A stretch of 64,000 nucleotides of DNA from contig CAYSUS010000028.1 of NCBI GenBank assembly GCA_964434165.1, forward strand, positions 1 through 64,000. The letters run 5' to 3'. The stretch is from CAYSUS01 sp964434165. Its GTDB lineage: Bacteria > Planctomycetota > Planctomycetia > Pirellulales > Thermoguttaceae. The notes beneath the pieces were generated by a model. The model ran no database searches, was not told the origin of the DNA, and saw only the letters and a list, made by a program, of their open reading frames with translations. Numbering within the stretch: position 1 is the first letter of the stretch; the number at the start of each line of letters is the position of its first letter. Made by a program: the position numbers and the translations under genes. This document shows, piece after piece, positions 51,051 to 59,134 of the stretch.

Positions 51051-51189
51051 GAGAACACACGACAAACCCGATGTCAACCATCATTCCGGCAGCCTGGTTG
51101 AACGGGAACTTGACGGCAGCATCGAGGCCGAAGGCAAGAAACATCAACACGGAGACGGCCAAACCGGCGATGGCCAGGATTTTCGGCAT
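51004..51189 (-). CDS. small two-helix membrane protein, antisense-overlapping cobA-hemD end
   Basis: A 61-residue protein (MPKILAIAGLAVSVLMFLAF...) with two membrane helices separated by a short polar loop (LDAAVKFPFNQAAG). The hydrophobic pattern and clean termini look like a genuine small integral membrane protein. The frame also allows a start six residues upstream at 51207. Its 3' end overlaps the 3' end of cobA-hemD on the other strand by 47 bases. It is followed on the other side by a sequence of lower GC (51210-51300). Function unknown. Confidence 0.6.
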   Translation of the reverse strand: MPKILAIAGLAVSVLMFLAFGLDAAVKFPFNQAAGMMVDIGFVVCSLILAYMSWNTLREQM

Positions 51190-51373
51190 CGAGGAAGTCC
51201 CTACCACGGCGATCCAATCGCGTGCGAATTATCCAGTTTCTCTAATATACTTCGGCTGTGCCAGGTTCTCCACTAGAACGCTTGAGAAACCCGGGTACCT
51301 GCGTTGCAGCTACCCCCACAGCGATTGCATGGCCGGGCAGAGGAGCCCTCGGGCCTTGGAGTGACGTGTTACG

Positions 51374-52543
51374 ATGAACAGCCTAAGCAAATACCCATCG
51401 ATTGCAAGGGCCGATTGGGCGGAATTCCGCCGCAGAATGCCCGTCGCCCGCAAGTGGGCCTACCTCGACCACGCGGCGGTCGCCCCCATCACGGGTCCCG
51501 CCCAGCATGCCATTGAGGAGTGGGTCCAGGAATCCGCTGAAGAGGGGGCAGTGCCCTGGCCTCAGTGGGACATGGGGGTGGAGGAGTGCCGCGCGGTGGC
51601 TGCCCGTCTGATCGGGGCTGCCCGGGAGGAGGTCGCCCTGGTCAAAAACACGACTGAAGGAGTGAACTTGGTTGCCGAGGGTTTCCCCTGGCGCGAGGGG
51701 GACAACGTCGTCACCCTGGCCGACGAGTTCCCCACCAACCAATACCCGTGGATGCACCTTCAGTCGCGGGGCGTTCAGACGCGGCGCGTGCCGACCGACG
51801 GGGGGAGGGCGGACCTGGACCGAGTGGCCGCCGCGTGCGACGACCGCACGAGAATCGTGTCGGTCAGTTGGGTGAGCTACTCCAGCGGATGGCGCAACGA
51901 CCTGGATCAGGCGGCCGAGATCGCCCACCGCCGCGGCGCCCTGCTGTTCGTGGACGCGATTCAGGGGCTGGGGGTGTTTCCGCTCGACGTTCAGAAGACG
52001 CCGTTGGACTTCCTCTCCGCCGATGGCCACAAGTGGCTGCTGGGGCCCGAGGGGGCGGGCGTGTTCTACCTCCGCCGCGAGCATCTCGACCTGCTGCGTC
52101 CGACGTGCGTAGGCTGGAACAGCGTCGTTCATGCCAAGGACTTCCACCACATCGAGCTCGATTTCAAGCGGTCGGCCTCGCGGTATGAGGGCGGGTCGCA
52201 GAACGTGGTCGGCATGCTCGCTCTCGGCGCCAGCCTGCGCACTCTGGTCGAGCTGGGCACGGAACATGTGGCCGAGCGCGTGATCGAGATCTCGCAAGCG
52301 GCCTGTGAGGCCCTCGTGGGTCTCGGCGCGGTCGTTCACAGCGACCGCCGGCCAGAGCACGCCAGCGGCATCGTTGCCTTCGCGCTGCCCGGCCGTGACC
52401 CTGAGGAGACGAAGCGGCGATGCGTTGATCGGGGGGTCGTGCTGAGCTGCCGCTCGGGGCGGCTGCGGATCAGTCCGCATGCTTACAACGACGGCTCGGA
52501 CGTCGAACGGCTGATCGACGCGCTGAAGCCGGGGCGGGGATGA
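51374..52543 (+). CDS. class V aminotransferase (PLP-dependent, SufS/kynureninase-like fold)
   Basis: A 389-residue fold-type I PLP enzyme. Visible are WAYLDHAAVAPITGPAQ at the start, VALVKNTTEGVNLVAEGF (phosphate-binding loop), LLFVDAIQGLGVFPLDV with the Asp that contacts the pyridine nitrogen, and the PLP lysine in SADGHKWLLGPEGAGVFY. The C-terminus has LSCRSGRLRISPHAYND, typical of the class. Subfamilies include cysteine desulfurases, isopenicillin-N epimerase-like and selenocysteine lyases; no conserved active-site Cys loop of SufS is evident, so the substrate is not assigned. ATG 51374 has no strong ribosome-binding site. Confidence 0.87.
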   Translation: MNSLSKYPSIARADWAEFRRRMPVARKWAYLDHAAVAPITGPAQHAIEEWVQESAEEGAVPWPQWDMGVEECRAVAARLIGAAREEVALVKNTTEGVNLVAEGFPWREGDNVVTLADEFPTNQYPWMHLQSRGVQTRRVPTDGGRADLDRVAAACDDRTRIVSVSWVSYSSGWRNDLDQAAEIAHRRGALLFVDAIQGLGVFPLDVQKTPLDFLSADGHKWLLGPEGAGVFYLRREHLDLLRPTCVGWNSVVHAKDFHHIELDFKRSASRYEGGSQNVVGMLALGASLRTLVELGTEHVAERVIEISQAACEALVGLGAVVHSDRRPEHASGIVAFALPGRDPEETKRRCVDRGVVLSCRSGRLRISPHAYNDGSDVERLIDALKPGRG

Positions 52544-52645
52544 GTTGCCGGCAGCGGTCCGCGCAATCCGATCCGGGTCGCGTCGGCCCGGCCCGGAGAC
52601 GGATCCGCGGGGCGGGCCAGGCACGCGCGGCGCGGGCGGAGCCCT

Positions 52646-52674
52646 TTGTCGCGGCCGGCCCGGCGCGATATAAC
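52646..52674 (+). promoter_or_regulatory. sigma-70-like promoter for coaD
   Basis: TTGTCG, a 17-base spacer, then TATAAC, ending 42 bases before the coaD ATG at 52717. It lies in the 173-base gap after the aminotransferase gene. Confidence 0.45.
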
Positions 52675-52716
52675 GGTCGGCCTCCCCTGCGAATTCCCTT
52701 GTAAGGATCGACGGCG

Positions 52717-53217
52717 ATGAGCACCTCCAGTCATGTCGCGGTGTATCCCGGCTCGTTCGACCCGATCACGCTGGGCCACTTGAACGTCATGGAGCGGGCC
52801 GCGCGGCTCTTCGACCGCCTGATCGTGGGAATCGGCGTGAACATCGAGAAGGCACCGATGTTCACCGCCGCGGAGCGCGTGGAGCTGGTCCGCGAGGCCA
52901 CGGGGCACGTGGAGAACATCGAGATCCGCACGTTCTCCGGACTGGCCGTCGATTTCGTGCGGCAGTGCGGGGCCCGCGTGATGATCCGCGGGGTGCGGCC
53001 GATCACTGACATCGCGGCCGAGCTGACGATGATGATGGCCAATCGGCGTCTGGCCCCCGACGTCGAGACCCTGTTCATGATCGCCGACGGCGAGCTGGCC
53101 CACGTCTCCAGCTCGCTGATCAAGCAGATCGCGCCGGTGGCGGGGCAGCAGCTATCGCGGTTCCTGCCGACGGCGGCGGCCGAGGCCGTGCTTCAGCGCC
53201 TCAGCGCCGCGAGGTAG
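52717..53217 (+). CDS. coaD: phosphopantetheine adenylyltransferase
   Basis: CoaD adenylates 4'-phosphopantetheine to dephospho-CoA, the step before CoaE. The 166-residue protein has the nucleotidyltransferase start VAVYPGSFDPITLGHLNVMERAA with the T/H-x-G-H motif, RTFSGLAVDFVRQ, VMIRGVRPITDIAAEL and the ISSSLIK-like HVSSSLIKQIA. All are in normal order and length. GTAAGGA-type sequence lies before the ATG. The stop codon lies inside the first unit of a 17-base tandem repeat that fills the gap to the convergent mcsB gene. Confidence 0.95.
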   Translation: MSTSSHVAVYPGSFDPITLGHLNVMERAARLFDRLIVGIGVNIEKAPMFTAAERVELVREATGHVENIEIRTFSGLAVDFVRQCGARVMIRGVRPITDIAAELTMMMANRRLAPDVETLFMIADGELAHVSSSLIKQIAPVAGQQLSRFLPTAAAEAVLQRLSAAR

Positions 53218-53273
53218 AACGGGCCGCGAGGTAGAACGGGCCGCGAGGTAGAACGGGCCGCGAGGTAGAACGG
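53206..53273. repeat. four exact 17-bp tandem repeats overlapping the coaD stop
   Basis: Four head-to-tail identical copies of GCCGCGAGGTAGAACGG (53206-53222, 53223-53239, 53240-53256, 53257-53273). The first copy codes for the last residues of CoaD and holds its TAG stop; the rest fill the gap up to the mcsB stop at 53293. Exact identity suggests recent slippage or expansion. Confidence 0.9.
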
Positions 53274-53292
53274 CCTGAGAAGCACGCGCCGC

Positions 53293-54384
53293 TCAGTTGT
53301 TCTCGGGCCCGTTGGTGCCATCCTGGTCGTTGAGGTGGCGTCGCAGATAGCGCGCCCGCTCGATGTTGCGGTCGGTGCTGTCCAGCTCGCCGCCGGTGAT
53401 CTTCTGGAGATGCGCGGGCTGGGTGTGGATGAACAGGTCGTTGACCGTGGGGATCTCCAGGTTCTTGATCAGGCCCAGGTTCACGCCCATGCGCACGCTG
53501 GAAAGCAGGTGCATGGTCTCCTCGGAACTGATCGTCTGGGCGGTGCGGAGGATGCCGTAGGCGCGGCTGACGCGGTCGTGCAGGTTCTCGTGGCCCTCGC
53601 GCACGAGGAAGTCGCGGGCCTGTCGCTCGTAGTCGATGATCACCGGCACGATCTCGGCAACCTTCTTGATCAGGTCCTGTTCGCTGCACCCCAGCGTGAC
53701 CTGGTTGCTGATCTGGTAGAAATCGCCCATCGCCTGGGAACCCTCGCCGTACAGGCCGCGCACGGCCAGATCGAGCTTCTGGAGGCTGCGGAAGATCTTC
53801 TCGATCTGGCGCGTGAGCACCAGGGCCGGGAGGTGGAGCATGACGCTCACGCGCATGCCCGTGCCGACGTTGGTGGGGCACGCGGTAAGGTAGCCGAGCT
53901 TCTCGTGGAAGGCGTACGTGTTCTCCCTCTCCACGCGGTCGTCCAGGCCGTTGACCGTGTCCCAGGCCCGCTCCAGATTCAGGCCGCTGTGCATGGTCTG
54001 GATGCGGAGGTGGTCCTCCTCGTTGATCATCATGCTGAACCGCTCGGTCTTATCGACGACCACGGCCCGGGCCCCCTTGCTCTCGGCCAGCTCGCGGCTG
54101 ATGAGCTGCCGTTCGACGAGGAACTGGCGGTCGATGGGGCCGAGGGCGGTCACGTCGAGGAACAACAACTGCCCGGCGTCCTCCCAGCCGAGGATCACCT
54201 TCTGAAGGCTGTCGAGAATCTGAACGCGGTCGGTGTCCGAGGCCCGGCTCATGAACGGATAGGAAGCGAGGTTGCGGGCCAGCCGGATCCGCGTGCTCAT
54301 CACGATGTCGGCCTCCGGGCCGGAGCCCTTGAGCCACTCGCTGCGACTGCGCGTCAGGCCTTCGATTTCCGCCGCATTGTCCAT
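53293..54384 (-). CDS. mcsB: protein-arginine kinase McsB
   Basis: McsB phosphorylates arginine side chains, in Bacillus marking proteins for ClpCP degradation. The 363-residue protein belongs to the phosphagen-kinase fold. STRIRLARNLASYPFM near the start and INEEDHLRIQTM with ENTYAFHEKLGYLTACPTNVGTGMRVSVMLHLPAL are diagnostic, as is RGLYGEGSQAMGDFYQISNQ (arginine/nucleotide site). The frame extends upstream to 54678, but ATG 54384 gives the family N-terminus and starts two bases after the mcsA stop. The two are thus translationally linked. No ctsR or clpC gene is adjacent, unlike Firmicutes. Confidence 0.94.
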   Translation of the reverse strand: MDNAAEIEGLTRSRSEWLKGSGPEADIVMSTRIRLARNLASYPFMSRASDTDRVQILDSLQKVILGWEDAGQLLFLDVTALGPIDRQFLVERQLISRELAESKGARAVVVDKTERFSMMINEEDHLRIQTMHSGLNLERAWDTVNGLDDRVERENTYAFHEKLGYLTACPTNVGTGMRVSVMLHLPALVLTRQIEKIFRSLQKLDLAVRGLYGEGSQAMGDFYQISNQVTLGCSEQDLIKKVAEIVPVIIDYERQARDFLVREGHENLHDRVSRAYGILRTAQTISSEETMHLLSSVRMGVNLGLIKNLEIPTVNDLFIHTQPAHLQKITGGELDSTDRNIERARYLRRHLNDQDGTNGPENN

Positions 54385-54386
54385 AA

Positions 54387-54908
54387 TCACAGGTCTTTCG
54401 ATTCCTCGATCTGGCGGATCTTGTCGCGCAACTGGGAGGCCCGTTCGTAGTTCTCTTCCGTCACGGCGTCCTGCATCTCGCGGCGGAGGCGAATCAGCTC
54501 CGTCCGCTGCTGGCTGCCCTGCGGCGAGTGGCGGGGCGTCTTGCCCACGTGCTCGGCCTCGCCGTGGACGTTGAGGATCAGCGGCTGAAGCTGCTTCTCG
54601 AAGCACAGGTAGTCGTGCGGGCAGCCAAGGCGGCCGTTGCTGCGGAACTCGTAGAACGAGATGCCGCACACGGGGCAAGTCTGCTGGTCCAGCTCGGCCA
54701 GCTCCTCGGCCGTCTGGCCGACCGCCATCTGCTGCGCCATCTGCTGGGCGAGGACCGCGGCCATGCTGCCGGCGGTGGCGGGCTCGGTGCCGGCCTGAGA
54801 AAGGTACTGCCGGGCGTGCTCCTCGCAGAGGTGAAGCTCCTGCGGAGAGCCGCCGGTCAGCTCGGTGATATGGAAGGTGGCGGGCTTATCGCAACGCTGG
54901 CACTTCAT
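54387..54908 (-). CDS. mcsA: McsA-like zinc-finger / UVR-motif protein
   Basis: McsA is the activator of the arginine kinase McsB. The 173-residue protein has two pairs of Cys motifs at the N-terminus (KCQRCDKPATFHI, LHLCEEH) and another set (CPVCGISFYEFRSNGRLGCPHDY). A linker follows, and then a UVR motif at the C-terminus (LRREMQDAVTEENYERASQLRDKIR), exactly the McsA layout. The frame is open to 55064, but ATG 54908 begins at the zinc ribbon and is preferred. The stop lies two bases before the mcsB start. A strong sigma-70-type promoter is 130 bases upstream. Confidence 0.92.
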   Translation of the reverse strand: MKCQRCDKPATFHITELTGGSPQELHLCEEHARQYLSQAGTEPATAGSMAAVLAQQMAQQMAVGQTAEELAELDQQTCPVCGISFYEFRSNGRLGCPHDYLCFEKQLQPLILNVHGEAEHVGKTPRHSPQGSQQRTELIRLRREMQDAVTEENYERASQLRDKIRQIEESKDL

Positions 54909-55036
54909 GCTCGCACTCCCAGGCGCGGCGTGGGAAGCGATCGTCATCGCGCTGACGACCGGCCTTTTCGGCGGACGCTGGCAGCCGAGCGCGACCTCCT
55001 CTCCAGCGTATGCCTGCGACACCATACACCCCGTGG

Positions 55037-55064
55037 ATTCTATCACCGCCCCCGGACGTGTCAA
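55037..55064 (-). promoter_or_regulatory. sigma-70-like promoter for mcsA-mcsB
   Basis: On the minus strand TTGACA, a 16-base spacer, then TAGAAT; one of the best matches to the vegetative consensus in the window. It reads toward mcsA with a leader of about 120 bases. The remaining gap (54909-55280) between mcsA and trpE contains no gene. Confidence 0.65.
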
Positions 55065-55280
55065 GGCAATTGGGGCGCAACGTCTTGCGGCGACTGAAGC
55101 CTCGAAAACCGCGGCCCCGCGGGCGCTTGCCGCGGGACGCTTGGGGCGAGTTGCCCGACGCGCCAGCGGCTGCTAAGCTGGGCGGATTGGCCCGACGGGA
55201 CCGCGAGGTCACCGTGTGGAAGGCTTGTGGGAGGGTGGTCCGACGGCGGTCGGCGTGCTCCTCCGTGCGATGGACGATCG

Positions 55281-56834
55281 ATGGCCGCGACGACCCGGAA
55301 GCACTACCCCGACTTCGATCGCTTCGCCGCCCTGGCGCGCGACGCCGACCTCGTCCCCGTCTTCCGCCGCCTGGTGAGCGACGCGCTGACTCCGGTGACG
55401 GCCTTCCACAAGATCGACGCCGGAAGGTGCTCCTGCTTGTTCGAGAGCGTGGTCGGCGGCGAGAAGGTGGGGCGATACAGCTTCCTTGCCACGCACCCCT
55501 TTCTCGAGATCGAGTCCTACGGCAACCGGGTCACGGTCCACACCCACACCGGCACCTCGGCCTCCGGCCAGCCGCTGCTCGTCTCGCGCCAGTTCGAGTG
55601 CGACAACCCGGTGCTCGAGCTCCGGCGCCGCGTGGAGGGATTCCGCGAGGCCCGGCTGCCCGGCCTGCCGCCGTTTTGCAGCGGCGCGGTGGGGTACGCG
55701 GGCTACGACACGGTGCGGTACTTCGAGCACCTCCCCGACGCGCCGCCCGACGACCGCCAGGTCCCCGACCTGGCCTTCGCCTTCTACGACCAGATGGTGG
55801 TCTTCGACAACGTGACGAAGACCATCACCGTGGTGGTCATGGCCCGGCTGGACAAGTGCAAGAACCGCGGGGAGGCCGAGCTGCGCCGGGCGTACGACGA
55901 CGCCCGCCGCCGCGTGGATCAAGTCGTCGATCAGCTCGGGAGCGGGGCCGGCGATCTCGTCCCCGTGGACATCGAGGTCGATGGCGAAGCCGAACTGGCC
56001 TGGGAGTCGAACTTCACTCAGCAGCGCTTCGAGGAGGCGGTCCGCAAGTGCGTCGAGTACATCCGGGCGGGCGACATCTTCCAGGCCGTTTTCAGCCAGC
56101 GGCTGACCGTCCCGATCCGCGTCCATCCCTTCGAGATCTACCGCTCCCTGCGCGTGGTCAACCCCAGCCCGTTCATGTTCTACGTGCGCACGCCGAGCGT
56201 GACCCTCGTCGGCAGCTCGCCGGAGGTGATGGTCCGCGTGGTGGACGGCCTGGTGACCGTGCGCCCGCTGGCCGGCACGCGGCGCCGCGGCGCCAACGAG
56301 GAGGAGGACCGCCGCCTGGCCGACGAGTTGCTGGCCGATCCCAAGGAGCGGGCGGAGCACGTGATGCTCGTCGATCTGGGACGCAACGACGTGGGTCGCG
56401 TCTGCCGGTACCGAAGCGTCGAGGTCAGCGACGTGATGGTCATCGAGCGCTACAGCCACGTGATGCACATCACCTCGAACGTGACCGGCACGCTCGCCCC
56501 CGGCAGGACGGCCTTCGACGCGCTCCAGGCGTGCCTCCCGGCGGGCACGGTCTCCGGCGCGCCCAAGGTGCGGGCCATGCAGATCATCGACGAGCTCGAG
56601 CCCCACCGCCGCGGGCCGTACGCCGGGGCCGTGGGATACGTCGATTTCAACGGGAACATGGATACCTGCATCGCGCTGCGGACCATTGTCATCCAGGACG
56701 ACAAGGCCTACGTCCAGGCCGGCGCCGGCATCGTGGCCGACAGCGACCCGACCAACGAATGGCACGAAACCCTCAACAAGGCGCGGGGCCTGCTCAAGGC
56801 GATCGAGATCGCCGAACTGCGGAGAGAGGAATAG
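55281..56834 (+). CDS. trpE: anthranilate synthase component I
   Basis: TrpE turns chorismate plus ammonia into anthranilate, the first step of tryptophan synthesis. The 517-residue protein has the N-terminal regulatory half (CSCLFESVVGGEKVGRYSFLA, like the Trp-binding LLES region) and the chorismate-binding C-terminal half: FEEAVRKCVEYIRAGDIFQAVFSQR, PSPFMFYV, SSPEVMVRV, PLAGTRRRG, HVMLVDLGRNDVGRV, GTVSGAPKVRAMQIIDELE and GYVDFNGNMDTCIALRT. Catalytic residues look complete. Start at ATG 55281 (frame opens at 55227). trpG is not adjacent. The gene is followed by an unrelated enolase-superfamily gene 46 bases downstream. Confidence 0.96.
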   Translation: MAATTRKHYPDFDRFAALARDADLVPVFRRLVSDALTPVTAFHKIDAGRCSCLFESVVGGEKVGRYSFLATHPFLEIESYGNRVTVHTHTGTSASGQPLLVSRQFECDNPVLELRRRVEGFREARLPGLPPFCSGAVGYAGYDTVRYFEHLPDAPPDDRQVPDLAFAFYDQMVVFDNVTKTITVVVMARLDKCKNRGEAELRRAYDDARRRVDQVVDQLGSGAGDLVPVDIEVDGEAELAWESNFTQQRFEEAVRKCVEYIRAGDIFQAVFSQRLTVPIRVHPFEIYRSLRVVNPSPFMFYVRTPSVTLVGSSPEVMVRVVDGLVTVRPLAGTRRRGANEEEDRRLADELLADPKERAEHVMLVDLGRNDVGRVCRYRSVEVSDVMVIERYSHVMHITSNVTGTLAPGRTAFDALQACLPAGTVSGAPKVRAMQIIDELEPHRRGPYAGAVGYVDFNGNMDTCIALRTIVIQDDKAYVQAGAGIVADSDPTNEWHETLNKARGLLKAIEIAELRREE

Positions 56835-56880
56835 GAAGCCTGGCCGGTCCCTCCTCGCATCGCTCTAACAAGAACACACC

Positions 56881-57996
56881 ATGCACATCGACTCCCTCGA
56901 GCTGTTCCACGTGGCGTTGCCCCTGGCGCGACCGCAGCCGTCTCCCCTCGGCCCCATCGACCGGCTTCAGACCGTGCTCGTGGCGGTCAAGAGCGGCGCG
57001 GCCGTCGGCTGGGGCGAGGCGAGCCCCGGGGGCGCTCCCCTGGCCGGCCCGGATTGGGCGGGCGGCGTGTTCGGCTGCCTTCGCGATTGGATCGCCCCGC
57101 TTCTGGTCGGCAAGGACTTCGCGAGCGGCGAGGACCTGCAGACGGTGCTCGCCCCGATCCAGGGCAACCGCTACGCCAAGGCCGCGCTCGATACGGCGTG
57201 GTGGGACCTTGCGGCCAGGCTCCAGGAGAAGCCGCTCCATCGCCTTCTCGGCGGCGGGGACGAGCCGTTGGACCTCGGCGTGAGCTTCGACCGCATGGAC
57301 ACGATCGACGAGCTGCTGGCGGCCATGCGCCGGGCGTTCGACGCCGGCTACGCCCGGGTCGAGCTCAAGTTCCGCCCGGGTTGGGACGTCTCGATGCTCA
57401 ATATCGTGCGCCAGGAGTTCGGCACCGAGCGTCTCCACATCGACGTGGAGGGCGGTCTGGGGCTGGAGAACCTGGAGATGCTCTGCCGGCTCGACGACTT
57501 CATGCTGGCGATGATCGAGCAGCCGCTGCCCGCCCACGACCTGGTGGGCCACGCCATGGTGCAGGAGGCCATCCGCACGTCGATCTGCCTCGCCGAGAGC
57601 ATCACCACGCCCCAGGAGGTCCAGATCGCCCTGGAGCTGAAGAGCTGCGGGTACGTCAACGTGGAGCCGGGCCGGGTGGGCGGCCTGACCCCGGCGCTGT
57701 CGATCCACGACGCTTGCCACGACGCGTGCACGCCCTGTCGGCTGGGCGCCATGCCGCAAAGCGCGATCGGCACGCGGATCGGTCTGGCTCTGGGGAGCAA
57801 GGCGAACTTCTGCTACCCGGCCGACTTCTTCCCGCCCGGCGAGCTCGTGGCCGAGGATCTCGCCGGGCCGCTCGCGCTGTCGCGCGACGCGGAGGGCGTG
57901 CTCCGCGCCTCGCTCGGCTCTGCCCCGGGAATCGGCGTCGAGCCCGACCCGGCCGCGCTGGACCGCCTGGCCCTGGCCCGCGCCGAGGTGAACTAG
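56881..57996 (+). CDS. enolase-superfamily (MenC/OSBS-like) protein with altered catalytic residues
   Basis: A 371-residue protein whose whole length resembles o-succinylbenzoate synthase/N-acylamino acid racemase: GWGEASPGG, KAALDTAWWDLAARL, ELKFRPGWDVSML, HIDVEGG, MIEQPL, ICLAESI, YVNVEPGRVGG. Retained are the first catalytic Lys (K163) and two metal ligands (D188, E213). The third ligand, the Asp of the usual DES triad, is Ala (A238), and the second catalytic Lys, normally in the K-P-G-R-V-G-G context, is Glu (E262). Canonical OSBS or racemase chemistry is therefore unlikely. It follows trpE by 46 bases and precedes a UxuA-like gene; no other menaquinone gene is nearby. Function not known. 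Confidence 0.85.
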   Translation: MHIDSLELFHVALPLARPQPSPLGPIDRLQTVLVAVKSGAAVGWGEASPGGAPLAGPDWAGGVFGCLRDWIAPLLVGKDFASGEDLQTVLAPIQGNRYAKAALDTAWWDLAARLQEKPLHRLLGGGDEPLDLGVSFDRMDTIDELLAAMRRAFDAGYARVELKFRPGWDVSMLNIVRQEFGTERLHIDVEGGLGLENLEMLCRLDDFMLAMIEQPLPAHDLVGHAMVQEAIRTSICLAESITTPQEVQIALELKSCGYVNVEPGRVGGLTPALSIHDACHDACTPCRLGAMPQSAIGTRIGLALGSKANFCYPADFFPPGELVAEDLAGPLALSRDAEGVLRASLGSAPGIGVEPDPAALDRLALARAEVN

Positions 57997-58027
57997 ACTT
58001 CCGAAGTCTCGAAGACTTCGGATGTCT
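57995..58027. repeat. intergenic palindromic repeat (TTCCGAAGTC family), copy 3
   Basis: AGACTTCCGAAGTCT, a 15-base perfect dyad around a central C, overlaps the stop codon of the MenC-like gene and is followed by a second imperfect copy (CGAAGACTTCGGATGTCT). A C-rich CCCCAATCCC tandem follows (58030-58048). Confidence 0.55.
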
Positions 58028-58054
58028 GACCCCCAATCCCCAATCCCTTCCCTC

Positions 58055-59119
58055 ATGCGCCTCGGACTCGGCCTCTACCGCCACATGCTCACGCCGGAGA
58101 ACTTCCGCTTCGCGCGCCAGTGCGGCTGCACGCACGTCGTCGCGCACCTGGTCGATTACATCGACGGCGGCCAGCTCCACGGCACCGACGAGAACACCTG
58201 CTGGGGCGTGACCCGGAACCAGGGCAGGCTGTGGACCGCGGAGGAGCTGCGGGACCTGAAGGCCGCGGTGAGCGCCGAGGGGCTCGTGCTCGAGGCGATC
58301 GAGAACCTCGATCCCGCGCACTGGCACGACGTGCTGCTGGACGGCCCGAAGAAGCCCCGGCAGCTCGAGGACCTCAAGACGATCGTGCGCCGGCTGGGCG
58401 CGGCCGGCATCCCCACGCTGGGATACAACTTCTCGCTGGCCGGCGTGTGGGGCCACGTGGTCGGCCCCTGGGCGCGCGGCGGGGCCGAGTCGGTGGCCTT
58501 CCTGGGCGAGGAAGGCCCGCGCCAGACGCCGATCCCCGCCGGGCAGGTCTGGAACATGATCTACGATCCCGACGCGCCCGAGGGCCAAGTGCCCGCGATC
58601 ACGCACGACGACCTCTGGCGGCGCCTGAAGGAGTTCCTCGACGCCCTCCTGCCCGTGGCCGAGGAGGCCGGGGTGCGCCTGGCCCTGCATCCGGACGACC
58701 CGCCGCTGGCCACGCTGCGGGGCACGCCGCGCTTGGTGTATCAGCCCTGGATGTACCAGCGCGTGCTCGACATCGCCCCCAGCCCGGCCAACGCCCTGGA
58801 GTTCTGCCTGGGCACGATCCAGGAGATGACCGAAGGGAGCGTCTATGACGCGGTGGACCGGTACAGCCGCCAAAACGCCCTGGCCTACGTCCACTGTCGC
58901 AACGTGCGGGGCAAGGTGCCCAACTACCACGAGGTGTTCGTCGACGAGGGCGACATCGACATGCTCCGCGTGCTGCGGATCCTGAAGGCCAACGGCTACC
59001 GGGGCGTGCTCATCCCCGACCACACGCCCTCGCTCTCCTGCGGCGCCCCCTGGCACGCCGGCATGGCCTTTGCCCTGGGCTACCTCCGCGCGGGGATCCA
59101 GGCGGTGGAGGGGGAATGA
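58055..59119 (+). CDS. mannonate dehydratase-like (UxuA family) TIM-barrel protein
   Basis: UxuA dehydrates D-mannonate to 2-keto-3-deoxygluconate in hexuronate breakdown. The 354-residue protein shows UxuA-type motifs: HPDDPPLATLRGTPRL, ALEFCLGTIQEM, LAYVHCRNVRGKVPNYHEVFVDEGDIDMLRVLRIL and the closing GVLIPDHTPSLSCGAPWHAGMAFALGY. The metal ligand-like His, Asp and Cys residues appear present. An open frame starts at 58022, but that ATG lies in a palindromic repeat; ATG 58055 (MRLGLGLYRHMLTPENF) matches the domain start. Its partner upstream is the altered MenC-like protein. No other hexuronate genes (uxaC, kdgK) are nearby, so the substrate may differ from mannonate. Confidence 0.8.
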   Translation: MRLGLGLYRHMLTPENFRFARQCGCTHVVAHLVDYIDGGQLHGTDENTCWGVTRNQGRLWTAEELRDLKAAVSAEGLVLEAIENLDPAHWHDVLLDGPKKPRQLEDLKTIVRRLGAAGIPTLGYNFSLAGVWGHVVGPWARGGAESVAFLGEEGPRQTPIPAGQVWNMIYDPDAPEGQVPAITHDDLWRRLKEFLDALLPVAEEAGVRLALHPDDPPLATLRGTPRLVYQPWMYQRVLDIAPSPANALEFCLGTIQEMTEGSVYDAVDRYSRQNALAYVHCRNVRGKVPNYHEVFVDEGDIDMLRVLRILKANGYRGVLIPDHTPSLSCGAPWHAGMAFALGYLRAGIQAVEGE

Positions 59120-59134
59120 TCGGCGCGGCGCGGC

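Noticed and set aside
53206..53273. Tandem repeats considered as a CRISPR array
   Set aside because: Units are directly adjacent with no spacers and there are no cas genes.
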